From contig JAGXGH010000069.1 in the NCBI GenBank assembly GCA_024636835.1, forward strand, positions 1 through 64,000: a DNA stretch of 64,000 bases, in the 5' to 3' direction. Origin of the DNA: Verrucomicrobiales bacterium (GTDB lineage Bacteria; Verrucomicrobiota; Verrucomicrobiia; Verrucomicrobiales; SLCJ01). Below the pieces are notes generated by a model, which saw nothing but the letters and a program-made list of their open reading frames with translations, was not told the origin of the DNA and ran no database searches. The first letter of the stretch is position 1; the number at the start of each line of letters is the position of its first letter. Both the position numbers and the translations under genes were made by a program. Positions 42,774-51,062 of this stretch are shown piece after piece.

Positions 42774-43763
42774 ATGCACTCATCAACAAACGGACTGTTC
42801 AGCCTCCTCGCCGGGGTAGCCATCCTCATTGGACTCTCGCTAACGACGACCAGTCACGCCCAACTGCAAGTAAGGATCAACGCGCCACAAGGCGAGTACG
42901 TCGCACACGAGCGCGTCCCGGTTGGCGTTTCGGTAACCAACCGTTCCGGACGCGACATCGTCCTCGCCGCACCTGAAGGTCAAGACTGGTTGGAGTTCCG
43001 TGTTTTCCGTGGCGCGCGCGCCGTGCGCCGTGTTGCGGCAGCCGGTGCATTTGAATCGACCATCCTCAAATCAGGTCAAACCATCACCAAGACCGTCGAC
43101 CTTGCAAGCTTCTACTCGATGGGTGCTTACGGATTCTACACTTTCCAAGCCAGTGTCTACTTCTCACCTGCTCGCAATTGGATAACGTCCAACCGCGAGA
43201 GCGCACGAGTCGTTGGAGCACGTGAGCTGTGGACGGAAACCTTCGGCACCCAACGCGAACGCCCGGCTGACGAGGAAGATCTCAGTCGGTTTGAGTCACT
43301 CAACGATCCCGGCGGCAACCGCATCATGACACTGCGCACGCACAAAATGATGAAGTATCTCGGCAACGACAAATCCTTCCTCTACTACCAGCTCGAAGAC
43401 CCCAACACACAAACCATTCACACGTGCTACCGCCTCGGCGAACTGATCGACATTCGCCCACCACGCTTCGGAATCGATTCAGAAAACAACGCCCACGCCT
43501 TGTTCATGATCCGTCCACAGCTTTACGCAAAAATTCAGATCGACACCAAAGGTAACGTTATCGAGTCGCTCTCCAAGTTTTACAAAGAGCACAACAACTC
43601 GATCCCAGTCCTGCGGGCAGCTCCAAATGGTGGTATCGTCGTCACTGGCGGCAAAGAATACGACCCCGAAAAGGTCCAGGAAATCCGCCGCACAACGCAC
43701 CGCCTGTCTGATCTCCCACAAGGTCTCATCGACCTGAAAAACAGCGCAGCCCTCGGAGAATGA
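42774..43763 (+). CDS. Secreted hypothetical protein, Ig-like start
   Basis: A 329-residue exported protein; ATG at 42774 begins a signal peptide (GLFSLLAGVAILIGLSLTTTSHA). The first 120 mature residues look like an immunoglobulin-type beta-sandwich (VPVGVSVTNRSGRDIVLA, YGFYTFQASVYFS). The rest (MTLRTHKMMKYLGNDKSFLY) is unassigned. It sits between the pseudokinase fusion and the amidase, all on one strand. Function unknown. Confidence 0.7.
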   Translation: MHSSTNGLFSLLAGVAILIGLSLTTTSHAQLQVRINAPQGEYVAHERVPVGVSVTNRSGRDIVLAAPEGQDWLEFRVFRGARAVRRVAAAGAFESTILKSGQTITKTVDLASFYSMGAYGFYTFQASVYFSPARNWITSNRESARVVGARELWTETFGTQRERPADEEDLSRFESLNDPGGNRIMTLRTHKMMKYLGNDKSFLYYQLEDPNTQTIHTCYRLGELIDIRPPRFGIDSENNAHALFMIRPQLYAKIQIDTKGNVIESLSKFYKEHNNSIPVLRAAPNGGIVVTGGKEYDPEKVQEIRRTTHRLSDLPQGLIDLKNSAALGE

Positions 43764-43841
43764 TGACGATTTTTGGACACATTCTGTAAGATTCGCCGAT
43801 TCCTTAACGAATCCACGGCACCTCTCTCGAACTCTTCTTCC

Positions 43842-44462
43842 ATGCGCACACTTCTCTCCTCCATTCAGCTCACGGCGATTCTCGCGGCGACACTGTTCGC
43901 CGGTGTCCTGCCAGCAGCTGCCAAAGTGGACACGGTAGTCATTGATGCCGGTCACGGAGGATTCAACATTGGTCAGAAGAATGGCAAGGTTTATGAAAAA
44001 TGGCTCGCGCTTGACGTAGCCTTGCGCCTCGACCGTTATTTAAAGTCGAAAGGTGTGAAGACCGTACTCACTCGTCGCGGTGATAATTTCCTCTCGCTCT
44101 CCGAGCGGGTTCGCGTGGGTAATCGCTACGCAAAGCGCTCGGTTTTTGTCAGTGTTCACTTCAACGGAGCCAGCAACCGCTCCGCCACAGGACTGGAGAC
44201 CTTCTACTACTCAAAACGCTCGGCCGCGTTAGCCAGTGCGATCCAAAAACAAATCGTCCCCGCAGTGCGAGGCAAGAACCGCGGGGTGAAATACGCAAGA
44301 TTCCACGTCATCAAATACAGCAAACAACCCGCTGTCCTCGTCGAATGCGGATTTCTCACCAACCAGGCCGAGATGAGACGCTGCAAGACGGGAACCTATC
44401 GTCAAGCCATGGCCGAGGCCATCGGGCGTGGAATCCTCGCCCACCTCAAAGCAATCAACTAG
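43842..44462 (+). CDS. N-acetylmuramoyl-L-alanine amidase (Amidase_3)
   Basis: A 206-residue peptidoglycan amidase. The start at 43842 begins a signal peptide (RTLLSSIQLTAILAATLFAG). Zinc-ligand motifs are IDAGHGG, the Glu in KVYEKWLALD, and SVHFNGA; the catalytic Glu is in VLVECGFLTN. It has no binding module, so it is a minimal AmiC-type catalytic domain. It cuts the amide bond between MurNAc and L-Ala. The next gene starts 3 bp after its stop. Confidence 0.9.
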   Translation: MRTLLSSIQLTAILAATLFAGVLPAAAKVDTVVIDAGHGGFNIGQKNGKVYEKWLALDVALRLDRYLKSKGVKTVLTRRGDNFLSLSERVRVGNRYAKRSVFVSVHFNGASNRSATGLETFYYSKRSAALASAIQKQIVPAVRGKNRGVKYARFHVIKYSKQPAVLVECGFLTNQAEMRRCKTGTYRQAMAEAIGRGILAHLKAIN

Positions 44463-44465
44463 CCC

Positions 44466-46007
44466 ATGCTCGTCACTCCGCAACAGATGATCGCCGCGGA
44501 AAAGAAGTGGCTGGAAGACGGTAGTGACGCCGCAGAATTGATGCAAGTCGCTGGCGAAGGAATCGCTCGGTCGATCACCTCATTCTTCCCTACCAAGGGC
44601 GCGGCAGGAACCATGATCCTTGTCTTAGGCCCCGGCAACAATGCTGGAGATGCCTGCGTCGCAGCCCGCTCATTTGCGCAACGCGGGTGGCTCATCCGCT
44701 GGGTGCACGCCGTTCCAGAGAAACCACTGTCATCTCTCACTCTCCGATACCTGAAGCAGCTCGGAGAGACAGCTGCACCCCTCGAGCTCGGCCACGATAA
44801 ACTCTCTCACCGGCTTCCACGTCCGCTTATTGTTGTCGATGGATTACTCGGCGTCGGTGCCCGCTTGCCCTTGGAGGGTGATATCTTGGAAGCGGCAAAA
44901 CGCATCAACCGTTGGCGGCGTAACCACGGGGCATTCACCGTTGCCATCGACATTCCGACAGGTGTCGATGGCGAAACCGGAACCGCCGATGAAAACGCCG
45001 TCGTCGCCGACCTCACCACCTGCATCGGAGCCACGAAATCCGGACTGGTCGCAGATTCAGCAGGCAACTATGTAGGGCGGCTGGCCACCATTCCGCTTCA
45101 ACCTTTACAGCTGCGCAGTGACGCAGGTGATTGCGTTTTTCAAGCATCCGATGCCATCGACTATCTCGAGCCTTCACCTCACGTGACTTGGAAAACCCGA
45201 GCGGGACGCGTGTTGATCATTGCCGGCTCTCCCGGCATGACCGGTGCCGCAGCCCTCGCGGCCAAAGCCGCACTAAGAACCGGCGCGGGCATGGTCACAG
45301 TGCTCACTGATCCTCGCTGTGTCACAGAGATTGCCCTCCGCTCATCACCCGAAGTGATGGTTCGCTCCATCGGTGCCTATCATGAGATAGACTGGCGCCA
45401 ATTCGACGCCGCATGTGTGGGCCCGGGCTTGGGCAAGTCTTATGACAGCGAGATCGGAGAAATTCTCGCGCGCAGTCCGGTCCCCACACTAATCGACGCC
45501 GACGCCATCAACGCCATCGGCAGAATGCCAAACCACCGACGAGACCGCGTGCTGTCCACCCCGCTAGCACCACGCCTGATCACACCCCACCAACAAGAGT
45601 TAGTGCGCATTTTCCCGGAGGCTGAATCCTCACCATCCAGAGAGACGTCAGCACGAGCGTTCATTAAACGCTACCCAGGATCAACGCTTCTCTATAAAGG
45701 CTCACGCACCATCGTCTGCCGCAACCGCGGGGCAAATACCCGACTCTGGTACAACCCAACCGGTCACTCCGGCATGGCATCCGCAGGGATGGGTGATACC
45801 CTCTCGGGAATCTGCACCGCACTCCTCGCTAAAAGCTGGGATATCCGCGCCGCCGCATCCACAGGCGCTTGGCTTCACGGTCGCGCCGCGGAGATCGCTA
45901 CGTTTTCGCAGTCACCGCGCACCAGCTTGGAGGCACTCATCGCCAGCGATGTAATTGATCACATCGGCGCAGCTTGGATTGACCTGCGGGAACATCTCAC
46001 TTACTAG
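44466..46007 (+). CDS. nnr: Bifunctional NAD(P)HX epimerase / dehydratase
   Basis: A 513-residue fused repair enzyme. Residues ~1-210 are the NAD(P)HX epimerase (YjeF_N: LVLGPGNNAGDACVAARSF, VDGLLGVGA, IPTGVDGETG). Residues ~225-510 are the ADP- or ATP-dependent dehydratase (carbohydrate-kinase fold: IIAGSPGMTGAAALAAKAALRTGAGMV, GPGLGKS, TPHQQELVRIF, GMASAGMGDTLSGICTALLAK). It restores damaged hydrated NADH and NADPH. Both domains are complete. Adjacent to the amidase by 3 bp. Confidence 0.92.
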   Translation: MLVTPQQMIAAEKKWLEDGSDAAELMQVAGEGIARSITSFFPTKGAAGTMILVLGPGNNAGDACVAARSFAQRGWLIRWVHAVPEKPLSSLTLRYLKQLGETAAPLELGHDKLSHRLPRPLIVVDGLLGVGARLPLEGDILEAAKRINRWRRNHGAFTVAIDIPTGVDGETGTADENAVVADLTTCIGATKSGLVADSAGNYVGRLATIPLQPLQLRSDAGDCVFQASDAIDYLEPSPHVTWKTRAGRVLIIAGSPGMTGAAALAAKAALRTGAGMVTVLTDPRCVTEIALRSSPEVMVRSIGAYHEIDWRQFDAACVGPGLGKSYDSEIGEILARSPVPTLIDADAINAIGRMPNHRRDRVLSTPLAPRLITPHQQELVRIFPEAESSPSRETSARAFIKRYPGSTLLYKGSRTIVCRNRGANTRLWYNPTGHSGMASAGMGDTLSGICTALLAKSWDIRAAASTGAWLHGRAAEIATFSQSPRTSLEALIASDVIDHIGAAWIDLREHLTY

Positions 46008-46033
46008 ACTAACTATAACTAACCATCATCCCC

Positions 46034-47074
46034 ATGTCTGAATCCAAAAAAAGCTCACTCTTAATGCCCCTCGGTTGCCTGGGACTTTTCATCCTTGTCT
46101 GCCTGCTCGCCGTCGGCCTCGTCATCTCGGTCGGCAAAGGAATGACCAGTGCCTTCAGTGCGATCCCCACCACCTTACCACCAAAGAAAGAAGTCATAGC
46201 CGACGAAATCCTTCTCCAAGACGGCACTTCCAAAAAGATTGCACAGATCGACATCGAAGGTGTCATCATGTCATCAGCAGTCCGTGGACTCAGCATGGTT
46301 GATGAGATCAAAGGGCTGATCGAACACGCGGTCAGCGACGAAGAAGTTGCCGCAATCGTTGTCCGGGTGAACTCACCAGGCGGTGAGGTAACTGCTTCAG
46401 ACGTGCTCTATAATGCCGTCAAGAAAGCCGCAGCGAAAAAACCTGTCGTCATCTACATGGACAGTATCGCAGCCTCTGGTGGATACTATCTCGCCTGCGG
46501 CGGCGACCACATTATCGCCAACCCAACCACCCTCACCGGTAGCATTGGCGTCATCATCCAAACCATTAACTACAAAGAGATGATCGATAAAGTCGGCGTC
46601 TCCATGATGACCTTCAAGAGCGGACAATTCAAAGATATGCTCAGCGGATCACGCGAGATAACACCCGCCGAAAGCAGCTATGTAAACAGCCTTGTGATGG
46701 AATCCTACGAGCGCTTTCTCGGCATCGTGTCGGAAGCACGCAATATCCCCGTCGAACAACTACGCGGGACGCCAAACGTCGACGGTCGCATCTACTCCGG
46801 TAAAACCGCCGTGGATAACAACATGATCGACGCCACTGGCTACATCGAAGACGCCTGGGCAGAAGCCAAGAAGCGTGGCAACGCCAGCGATGCGCAAGTG
46901 GTCCGCTACCGCATGCGCCACACCTTCGCAGACGTGCTCGCGCTCTTCGGACAGGCGAACGCAGAACATGCCGACGGCACACGCGTAACACTCGACGTCT
47001 CCGATCGCCTCATGCCTCGCATGCAGAGCGGCACCCCATATTACCTCTACCTGCCCACCGGCGACTCGGAGTAA
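46034..47074 (+). CDS. sppA: Signal peptide peptidase SppA, short form
   Basis: A 346-residue S49 peptidase. A membrane helix near residues 15-37 (LGCLGLFILVCLLAVGLVIS) anchors the protein. Catalytic-domain blocks are AQIDIEGVIM, VRVNSPGGEVTASDVLY, MDSIAASGGYYLACGGD with the nucleophile Ser, and GSIGVIIQ. The conserved Lys is likely in the FKSGQFKDM region. Single-domain, half-size compared with E. coli SppA, as in many Gram-negatives and B. subtilis. It digests signal peptides in the membrane. Its TAA stop begins a dispersed repeat. Confidence 0.92.
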   Translation: MSESKKSSLLMPLGCLGLFILVCLLAVGLVISVGKGMTSAFSAIPTTLPPKKEVIADEILLQDGTSKKIAQIDIEGVIMSSAVRGLSMVDEIKGLIEHAVSDEEVAAIVVRVNSPGGEVTASDVLYNAVKKAAAKKPVVIYMDSIAASGGYYLACGGDHIIANPTTLTGSIGVIIQTINYKEMIDKVGVSMMTFKSGQFKDMLSGSREITPAESSYVNSLVMESYERFLGIVSEARNIPVEQLRGTPNVDGRIYSGKTAVDNNMIDATGYIEDAWAEAKKRGNASDAQVVRYRMRHTFADVLALFGQANAEHADGTRVTLDVSDRLMPRMQSGTPYYLYLPTGDSE

Positions 47075-47178
47075 TACCGGTTTCGAATAAAAATATGACC
47101 ATTCGCCGCGCACAAGTGGCTCACGATCAACCAACTTTGCGTTCGCTCGCGTCAGATCAATACCAAGATTTGGTATAA
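47072..47178 (+). repeat. ATTCGCCGCGCA dispersed repeat, copy 3
   Basis: Starts TAATACCGGTTTCGAATAAA, then ATTCGCCGCGCACAAG, CACGATCAACC and AGATCAATACC, ending in the palindrome ATACCAA-GAT-TTGGTAT (47160-47176). Its left half matches 6288-6341 and its right half matches the minus strand of 17716-17811. It fills the space between sppA and the CPBP protease gene. Confidence 0.72.
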
Positions 47179-47187
47179 TTCCCAACC

Positions 47188-48009
47188 GTGGACCCCGTCA
47201 CTCAAGCCGTCCTGCAGAACGTCATGCAAATCGCGTTGATCGCGTTTGCAATCGGCGTGGGTGTGTTCTCACTAGCCCGGTCCACACGCCCGGAGATCGA
47301 CTTCAGCCAAGGAGGTAACGTCTGGACAGGACCGCTACAGATTGGTGACTTAGTGGTCACCTGTTTGTTCTTTGCACTGTTCTTCATCACACTGCGAGGA
47401 CCTGCACTTGCTGTTGATGATGAAGCCACGAAATCTGCGATCTCCAGTCCGTCGATCATTTTGGGATCGATGCTCATGCTCGCGCTTGCTGGATTTCTTG
47501 TGCTCATCGTCGTCGGTCGAGGCATTAGCGCCGTGGAGTTCTTTGGGCTCGACCGACTGAAACCATGGCATACCATCGTCTGGGCCGTCTTAGGCTGCGT
47601 CGTCTGCTTCGCTGCCGTGATTCCGGTTTCGATCATCTGGTTGTCCGAGTTCATCACTCCTGTCTTCGGCGAGCCCAAGATGCAGGACATGATCATCTTC
47701 TACCGCGAGACAGCCACACCTGTGGATCGCCTCATCATCGTCATCTCAGCGTGTCTCATCGCTCCACTTGCAGAGGAGGTGATTTTTCGGGGTTACCTCT
47801 ACCCCGTTCTCAAGCGCTTCACCGAACCCGTCTTCGCCGCCATCATCGTCTCGGTTATCTTTGCGATCATCCATCACAACGTCGCCGCACTAGCACCGCT
47901 TGCCACGCTCTCCATCCTTCTGATTATATCCTACGAACTTACCGCTAGCTTGTGGGTGCCCATAGCCATTCACTCACTCTTTAATGGAGTTAACCTGCTC
48001 AACACATAG
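47188..48009 (+). CDS. CPBP family intramembrane metalloprotease
   Basis: A 273-residue multi-pass membrane protein starting at GTG 47188, about 10 bp after the repeat palindrome. The CPBP/Abi motifs are APLAEEVIFRGYLYPVLKRF (EExxxR), FAIIHHN, and HSLFNGVNLL. Six or seven hydrophobic segments are visible. Family members cleave CAAX-type or other membrane substrates, or work in bacteriocin immunity; the substrate here is unknown. Upstream of thiL by 11 bp. Confidence 0.85.
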   Translation: MDPVTQAVLQNVMQIALIAFAIGVGVFSLARSTRPEIDFSQGGNVWTGPLQIGDLVVTCLFFALFFITLRGPALAVDDEATKSAISSPSIILGSMLMLALAGFLVLIVVGRGISAVEFFGLDRLKPWHTIVWAVLGCVVCFAAVIPVSIIWLSEFITPVFGEPKMQDMIIFYRETATPVDRLIIVISACLIAPLAEEVIFRGYLYPVLKRFTEPVFAAIIVSVIFAIIHHNVAALAPLATLSILLIISYELTASLWVPIAIHSLFNGVNLLNT

Positions 48010-48020
48010 TCGCAACAGGG

Positions 48021-48950
48021 ATGGACATTGATCAACACTCCACCGTTGGCGATGTAGGGGAACAATTCCTCCTCGACCGCTTCGCCGAGCGCCCACCATC
48101 TACCAGAATCATAGTAGGTCCAGGCGATGACTGCGCCGTCGCACAAGGGATCAGCGTCGGTCACTCCCTCCTTCTCAAAACCGATTGCGTGATCGCAGAC
48201 GTGCATTTCAGCCACGACGAAGACCTTGAACGCGTCGGAAGCAAAGCGCTGGCACGCGCCATCTCCGACATCGCAGCCATGGGCGGAGCACCACTTGAAG
48301 CTCTTATCACCGTCGTTCTCCCCCCATCCTTGACCATCGCCAAACTCGACGCCCTCTATCGAGGACTCGACGCCATGGCTACTCGATTTAATGTCAGCAT
48401 TGCCGGCGGAGAAACCGCCTCCGCACCTCCACCACACCGCGATGCATTCATCATCAATGTGGCACTTACCGGCAGCGTCACCGATGGGAAATTCATCACC
48501 AGATCAGGCGGCTCTCCAGGCGACCAACTCTTCGTCACTGGCCAGCTCGGCGGGTCAATCAGCGGCCACCATCTCGACTTCATACCAAGAGTCCACGAAG
48601 GAAAATGGCTGGCCGCAAATGGTGCTAGCGCGATGATGGATATTTCAGACGGCTTGGCGAAAGACCTTCCACGACTCGCCACGATGTCGAATTGTTCCTA
48701 CCGCGTCGACCTCGATGCCCTTCCCCTTTCCCAAGGGTGCACTGTGGAACAAGCACTCAACGATGGTGAAGATTACGAACTTCTCATCGCCTTCCCACCC
48801 GAAATCGCAAATAGCATAGGCAAATTTTGGCGCACGCAATTCCCATCCGTTCCACTCACGAAAATCGGCCAACTACTCGCCGTCGACTCGCCAGAAGCAA
48901 CTCCGCTCACCGGTGGATACGATCATTTCCAATCCCCAAACAACAACTAA
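48021..48950 (+). CDS. thiL: Thiamine-monophosphate kinase
   Basis: A 309-residue ThiL. It phosphorylates thiamine monophosphate to thiamine diphosphate using ATP, in the cytosol. Family motifs are GEQFLLDRF, VGPGDDCAV, LLKTDCVIADVHF, ARAISDIAAMGG, AGGETASAP, and MMDISDGLAKDLPRLA. Frame and length are normal. The tsaE start codon follows 2 bp after the stop. Confidence 0.93.
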   Translation: MDIDQHSTVGDVGEQFLLDRFAERPPSTRIIVGPGDDCAVAQGISVGHSLLLKTDCVIADVHFSHDEDLERVGSKALARAISDIAAMGGAPLEALITVVLPPSLTIAKLDALYRGLDAMATRFNVSIAGGETASAPPPHRDAFIINVALTGSVTDGKFITRSGGSPGDQLFVTGQLGGSISGHHLDFIPRVHEGKWLAANGASAMMDISDGLAKDLPRLATMSNCSYRVDLDALPLSQGCTVEQALNDGEDYELLIAFPPEIANSIGKFWRTQFPSVPLTKIGQLLAVDSPEATPLTGGYDHFQSPNNN

Positions 48951-48952
48951 AC

Positions 48953-49399
48953 GTGGAAACCCCAGCCATCCTTCACGGGCTCGATGCCACCAAACAATTC
49001 GCCACCGAGCTAGCCTCGGAGATAAACCCCGGCGACACCATCGCACTACTTGGCACCTTGGCCGCCGGCAAAACGCACCTCGCCAAATTCCTGGTCGAAG
49101 CTCTCGGCTGCGATGCCCACGTCTCCAGCCCCACATTCACACTAATCAACGAATACCCGACCGCTGAATTTCGTATCGCCCACTTCGATTTCTACCGTAT
49201 CAATTCCGAGCGAGAACTCATTGAAATCGGCTGGGATGACTATCTTGTTCCCTCCACGATAAACATCGTAGAATGGGCTAACCGTTTTCCAGATGTATTG
49301 CCTGAAAATACACGTTGGTTCAGCCTCGAAACCTTGGACCAAGATTCTCGAAGAATCATCGAACTCGCATCTCCTCCAGAAGCCTTTCTTGATGACTAA
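48953..49399 (+). CDS. tsaE: tRNA threonylcarbamoyladenosine synthesis ATPase TsaE
   Basis: A 148-residue P-loop ATPase. The GTG start at 48953 lies 2 bp after thiL and matches the usual protein length; longer in-frame extension would overlap thiL. Walker A is GTLAAGKTHLAKF, followed by SSPTFTLINEY, FDFYRI and NIVEWANRFPDVLP. TsaE works with TsaB and TsaD to make t6A37 on tRNAs. tsaB follows, but the pair is separated by an inverted-repeat element whose left flank overlaps this stop codon. Confidence 0.93.
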   Translation: METPAILHGLDATKQFATELASEINPGDTIALLGTLAAGKTHLAKFLVEALGCDAHVSSPTFTLINEYPTAEFRIAHFDFYRINSERELIEIGWDDYLVPSTINIVEWANRFPDVLPENTRWFSLETLDQDSRRIIELASPPEAFLDD

Positions 49400-49534
49400 C
49401 GCGAATGGCACGAGCTTAATAAGCGCCATCGGCGTGTTTCTCAAGGAGCGCGGGCGGCTCGCCCGTTTGAGCGGTGTTCTCCGCTCTCAAAATATTCCGA
49501 ATACCCTCTATAGCTCGTGCCATTCATGACTGAC
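49392..49534. mobile_element. Short MITE-like element between tsaE and tsaB
   Basis: Perfect 14-bp terminal inverted repeats GAATGGCACGAGCT (49403-49416) and AGCTCGTGCCATTC (49512-49525). Flanks are ATGACTAAC (49392-49400, containing the tsaE stop) and ATGACTGAC (49526-49534, the tsaB start), a probable target duplication with one difference. Inside are hairpins CGGGCG-gct-CGCCCG and GAGCGG-tgttct-CCGCTC. It shares CTCAAACGGGCGAG (reverse strand) and the GAATGGC ends with the element at 18005-18262. Confidence 0.72.
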
Positions 49535-50167
49535 ACCACTACCAAACTCTTTCTCGCGATCGATACATCCACCACCCGAGGTTGCGTCGCCTTGATCACT
49601 GCGGATACAAATAATGTCAGCACCATCGCTCAGCGCGACTTTCTCACCGCGCGCTCGCACAACTCCGCACTCTTCACGCCTATGGGCGAGCTTCTCGAAC
49701 AATTGGACGGACAGCCCATCGAAGCTATTCTCGTCGGCACTGGACCGGGGTCCTACACCGGCGTTCGCATCGGTATCGCCGCCGCAAACGGACTCGCCGT
49801 CGCTCGTAAAACCCGCGTTATCGGCATCCCTTCAGTCATTGGCATTTCGCCAGAACATGACAGCTATCTCGCCGTCGGCGATGCTCGACGGGGTAATGGA
49901 TACCACTGGAAAATCGCCAATGGTATCCCTCAAGGTGAAGCCAAAATAACCCCAAACGACGAGCTTCTCCGCACCATTGCTGAATCGTCACTCCCCACCG
50001 TCACCCTCGAGAATTTACCAGTAGAGTTTGGTAATGTGCAGCAGCAAATCGACCTATCATTGCTCCTGTCCCGCTATCTCCGCGCCCCACATTCATTCGA
50101 CGCTGAAACCAGTGTAGAGCCGATCTACCTTGCCGCACCATTTATCACCACTCCGAAAAGGCCCTAA
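49526..50167 (+). CDS. tsaB: tRNA threonylcarbamoyladenosine synthesis partner TsaB
   Basis: A 213-residue TsaB. The ATG at 49526 is directly after the right inverted repeat; a GTG at 49517 lies within it. Motifs: LFLAIDTSTTRGCVALI, HNSALFTPMGELLEQL, VGTGPGSYTGVRIGIAAANGLA. TsaB is the scaffold that, with TsaD and TsaE, modifies A37 of ANN-decoding tRNAs. The element upstream may bring its own promoter or separate it from tsaE transcription. The stop codon starts a TAATACC sequence. Confidence 0.92.
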   Translation: MTDTTTKLFLAIDTSTTRGCVALITADTNNVSTIAQRDFLTARSHNSALFTPMGELLEQLDGQPIEAILVGTGPGSYTGVRIGIAAANGLAVARKTRVIGIPSVIGISPEHDSYLAVGDARRGNGYHWKIANGIPQGEAKITPNDELLRTIAESSLPTVTLENLPVEFGNVQQQIDLSLLLSRYLRAPHSFDAETSVEPIYLAAPFITTPKRP

Positions 50168-50490
50168 TACCATTTCGTCAGTGGCGCTGTCGAGATGGCA
50201 TAAGCCTCGCGAAAGAGTCTCGATCAATCGGAAGTGAATAAACATTCGCGCCGAGCTGGTGCTCAGCGCTCCCAGCGGTGGTGCGAGGGTTTCCTGGCAG
50301 ATGGATCGCGTTGGAGACTTGTCAGAATTGCGCAGGAATATTGGCGAGACGCAATACGTCGGCAGCGCTGAGACTAGCCCGGAACCAACAGCCTGAAGTG
50401 CGACGTTTTTACCCGACACTTTGTCTCATCGTGCGCAGTTTTGTCGCGCTCTCCTGTGTATACGATCACACGCACAAAACTCAATATCAT
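50168..50490. other. Non-coding space with small inverted repeats
   Basis: About 320 bp. It contains TCGAGA...TCTCGA (near 50182-50225) and other short GC-rich stems (GAGCTGGTGCTC). Minus-strand and plus-strand frames here lack family resemblance. No tRNA or known RNA outline was recognised. It may be a degraded repeat. Confidence 0.4.
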
Positions 50491-50552
50491 TTTATCACTT
50501 TGATAAAGAGCGAGTTACAACCCCTTGTCGGGAATTTGGCACGTCCTATGCA
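50491..50552 (+). promoter_or_regulatory. Sigma-54-type promoter with upstream palindrome for hsp20 genes
   Basis: TGGCACG-TCCT-ATGCA at 50537-50552 matches the sigma-54 consensus TGGCACGNNNNTTGCW at all but one position, with correct GG/GC spacing. A perfect palindrome, TTTATCA-CTT-TGATAAA, lies at 50491-50507, about 30 bp upstream. It could be a regulator or activator site. The start of hsp20 is 60 bp downstream. Confidence 0.6.
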
Positions 50553-50611
50553 AAATGAATTCGCACGCTCGTTACCGAGCATCAATTCAAATCACCAACC
50601 AATTACCAATT

Positions 50612-51028
50612 ATGAAACTAACGAGATTCCCAAGCAGAGCACCGATTCTAAACGACGAGTTCAAAACCTTTGATTCCTTCATCGAGCAGTCCCTCGCACC
50701 ATTTCAACAACTCCTTTCCGGAGCATCACATAACGGTGCGCAGATTGCTGCCGACGTCATCGAAAATGAAAATCAGTTCGTCATTCGCTTGGAACTCCCA
50801 GGAGTAAAACGTGACGACATTGACGTCCAATTCAACAATCAAAAACTGAGCATCAACGTGGAGCAATCCGCTGACAACGATGAGAGCAAAGTTTCTCTAA
50901 CTCGCACCTTCAACGTAAACCAGTCGGTTGCCGCAGACCAAATTTCCGCAAAGCTCGAAGACGGCATTCTAACCCTCGTCCTGCCTAAAGCGGAGGAGGC
51001 TAAACCACGCAGCATTCAAATCGACTAA
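50612..51028 (+). CDS. Hsp20/alpha-crystallin family chaperone, first
   Basis: A 138-residue small heat-shock protein. Residues ~45-135 are the alpha-crystallin domain (NQFVIRLELPGVKRDDIDVQFN, LEDGILTLVLPKAEEAKPR). ATG at 50612 is chosen because upstream starts would lie in or next to the sigma-54-like promoter. It holds unfolded proteins for refolding. A second hsp20 gene follows 34 bp later. Confidence 0.93.
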   Translation: MKLTRFPSRAPILNDEFKTFDSFIEQSLAPFQQLLSGASHNGAQIAADVIENENQFVIRLELPGVKRDDIDVQFNNQKLSINVEQSADNDESKVSLTRTFNVNQSVAADQISAKLEDGILTLVLPKAEEAKPRSIQID

Positions 51029-51062
51029 ACAAAACAACAACATCACTTAACACGATAAAATT

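Noticed and set aside
50093-50419. A minus-strand frame overlapping the end of tsaB and the following spacer
   Set aside because: Half of it is antisense to tsaB and the rest lacks any coding signal.
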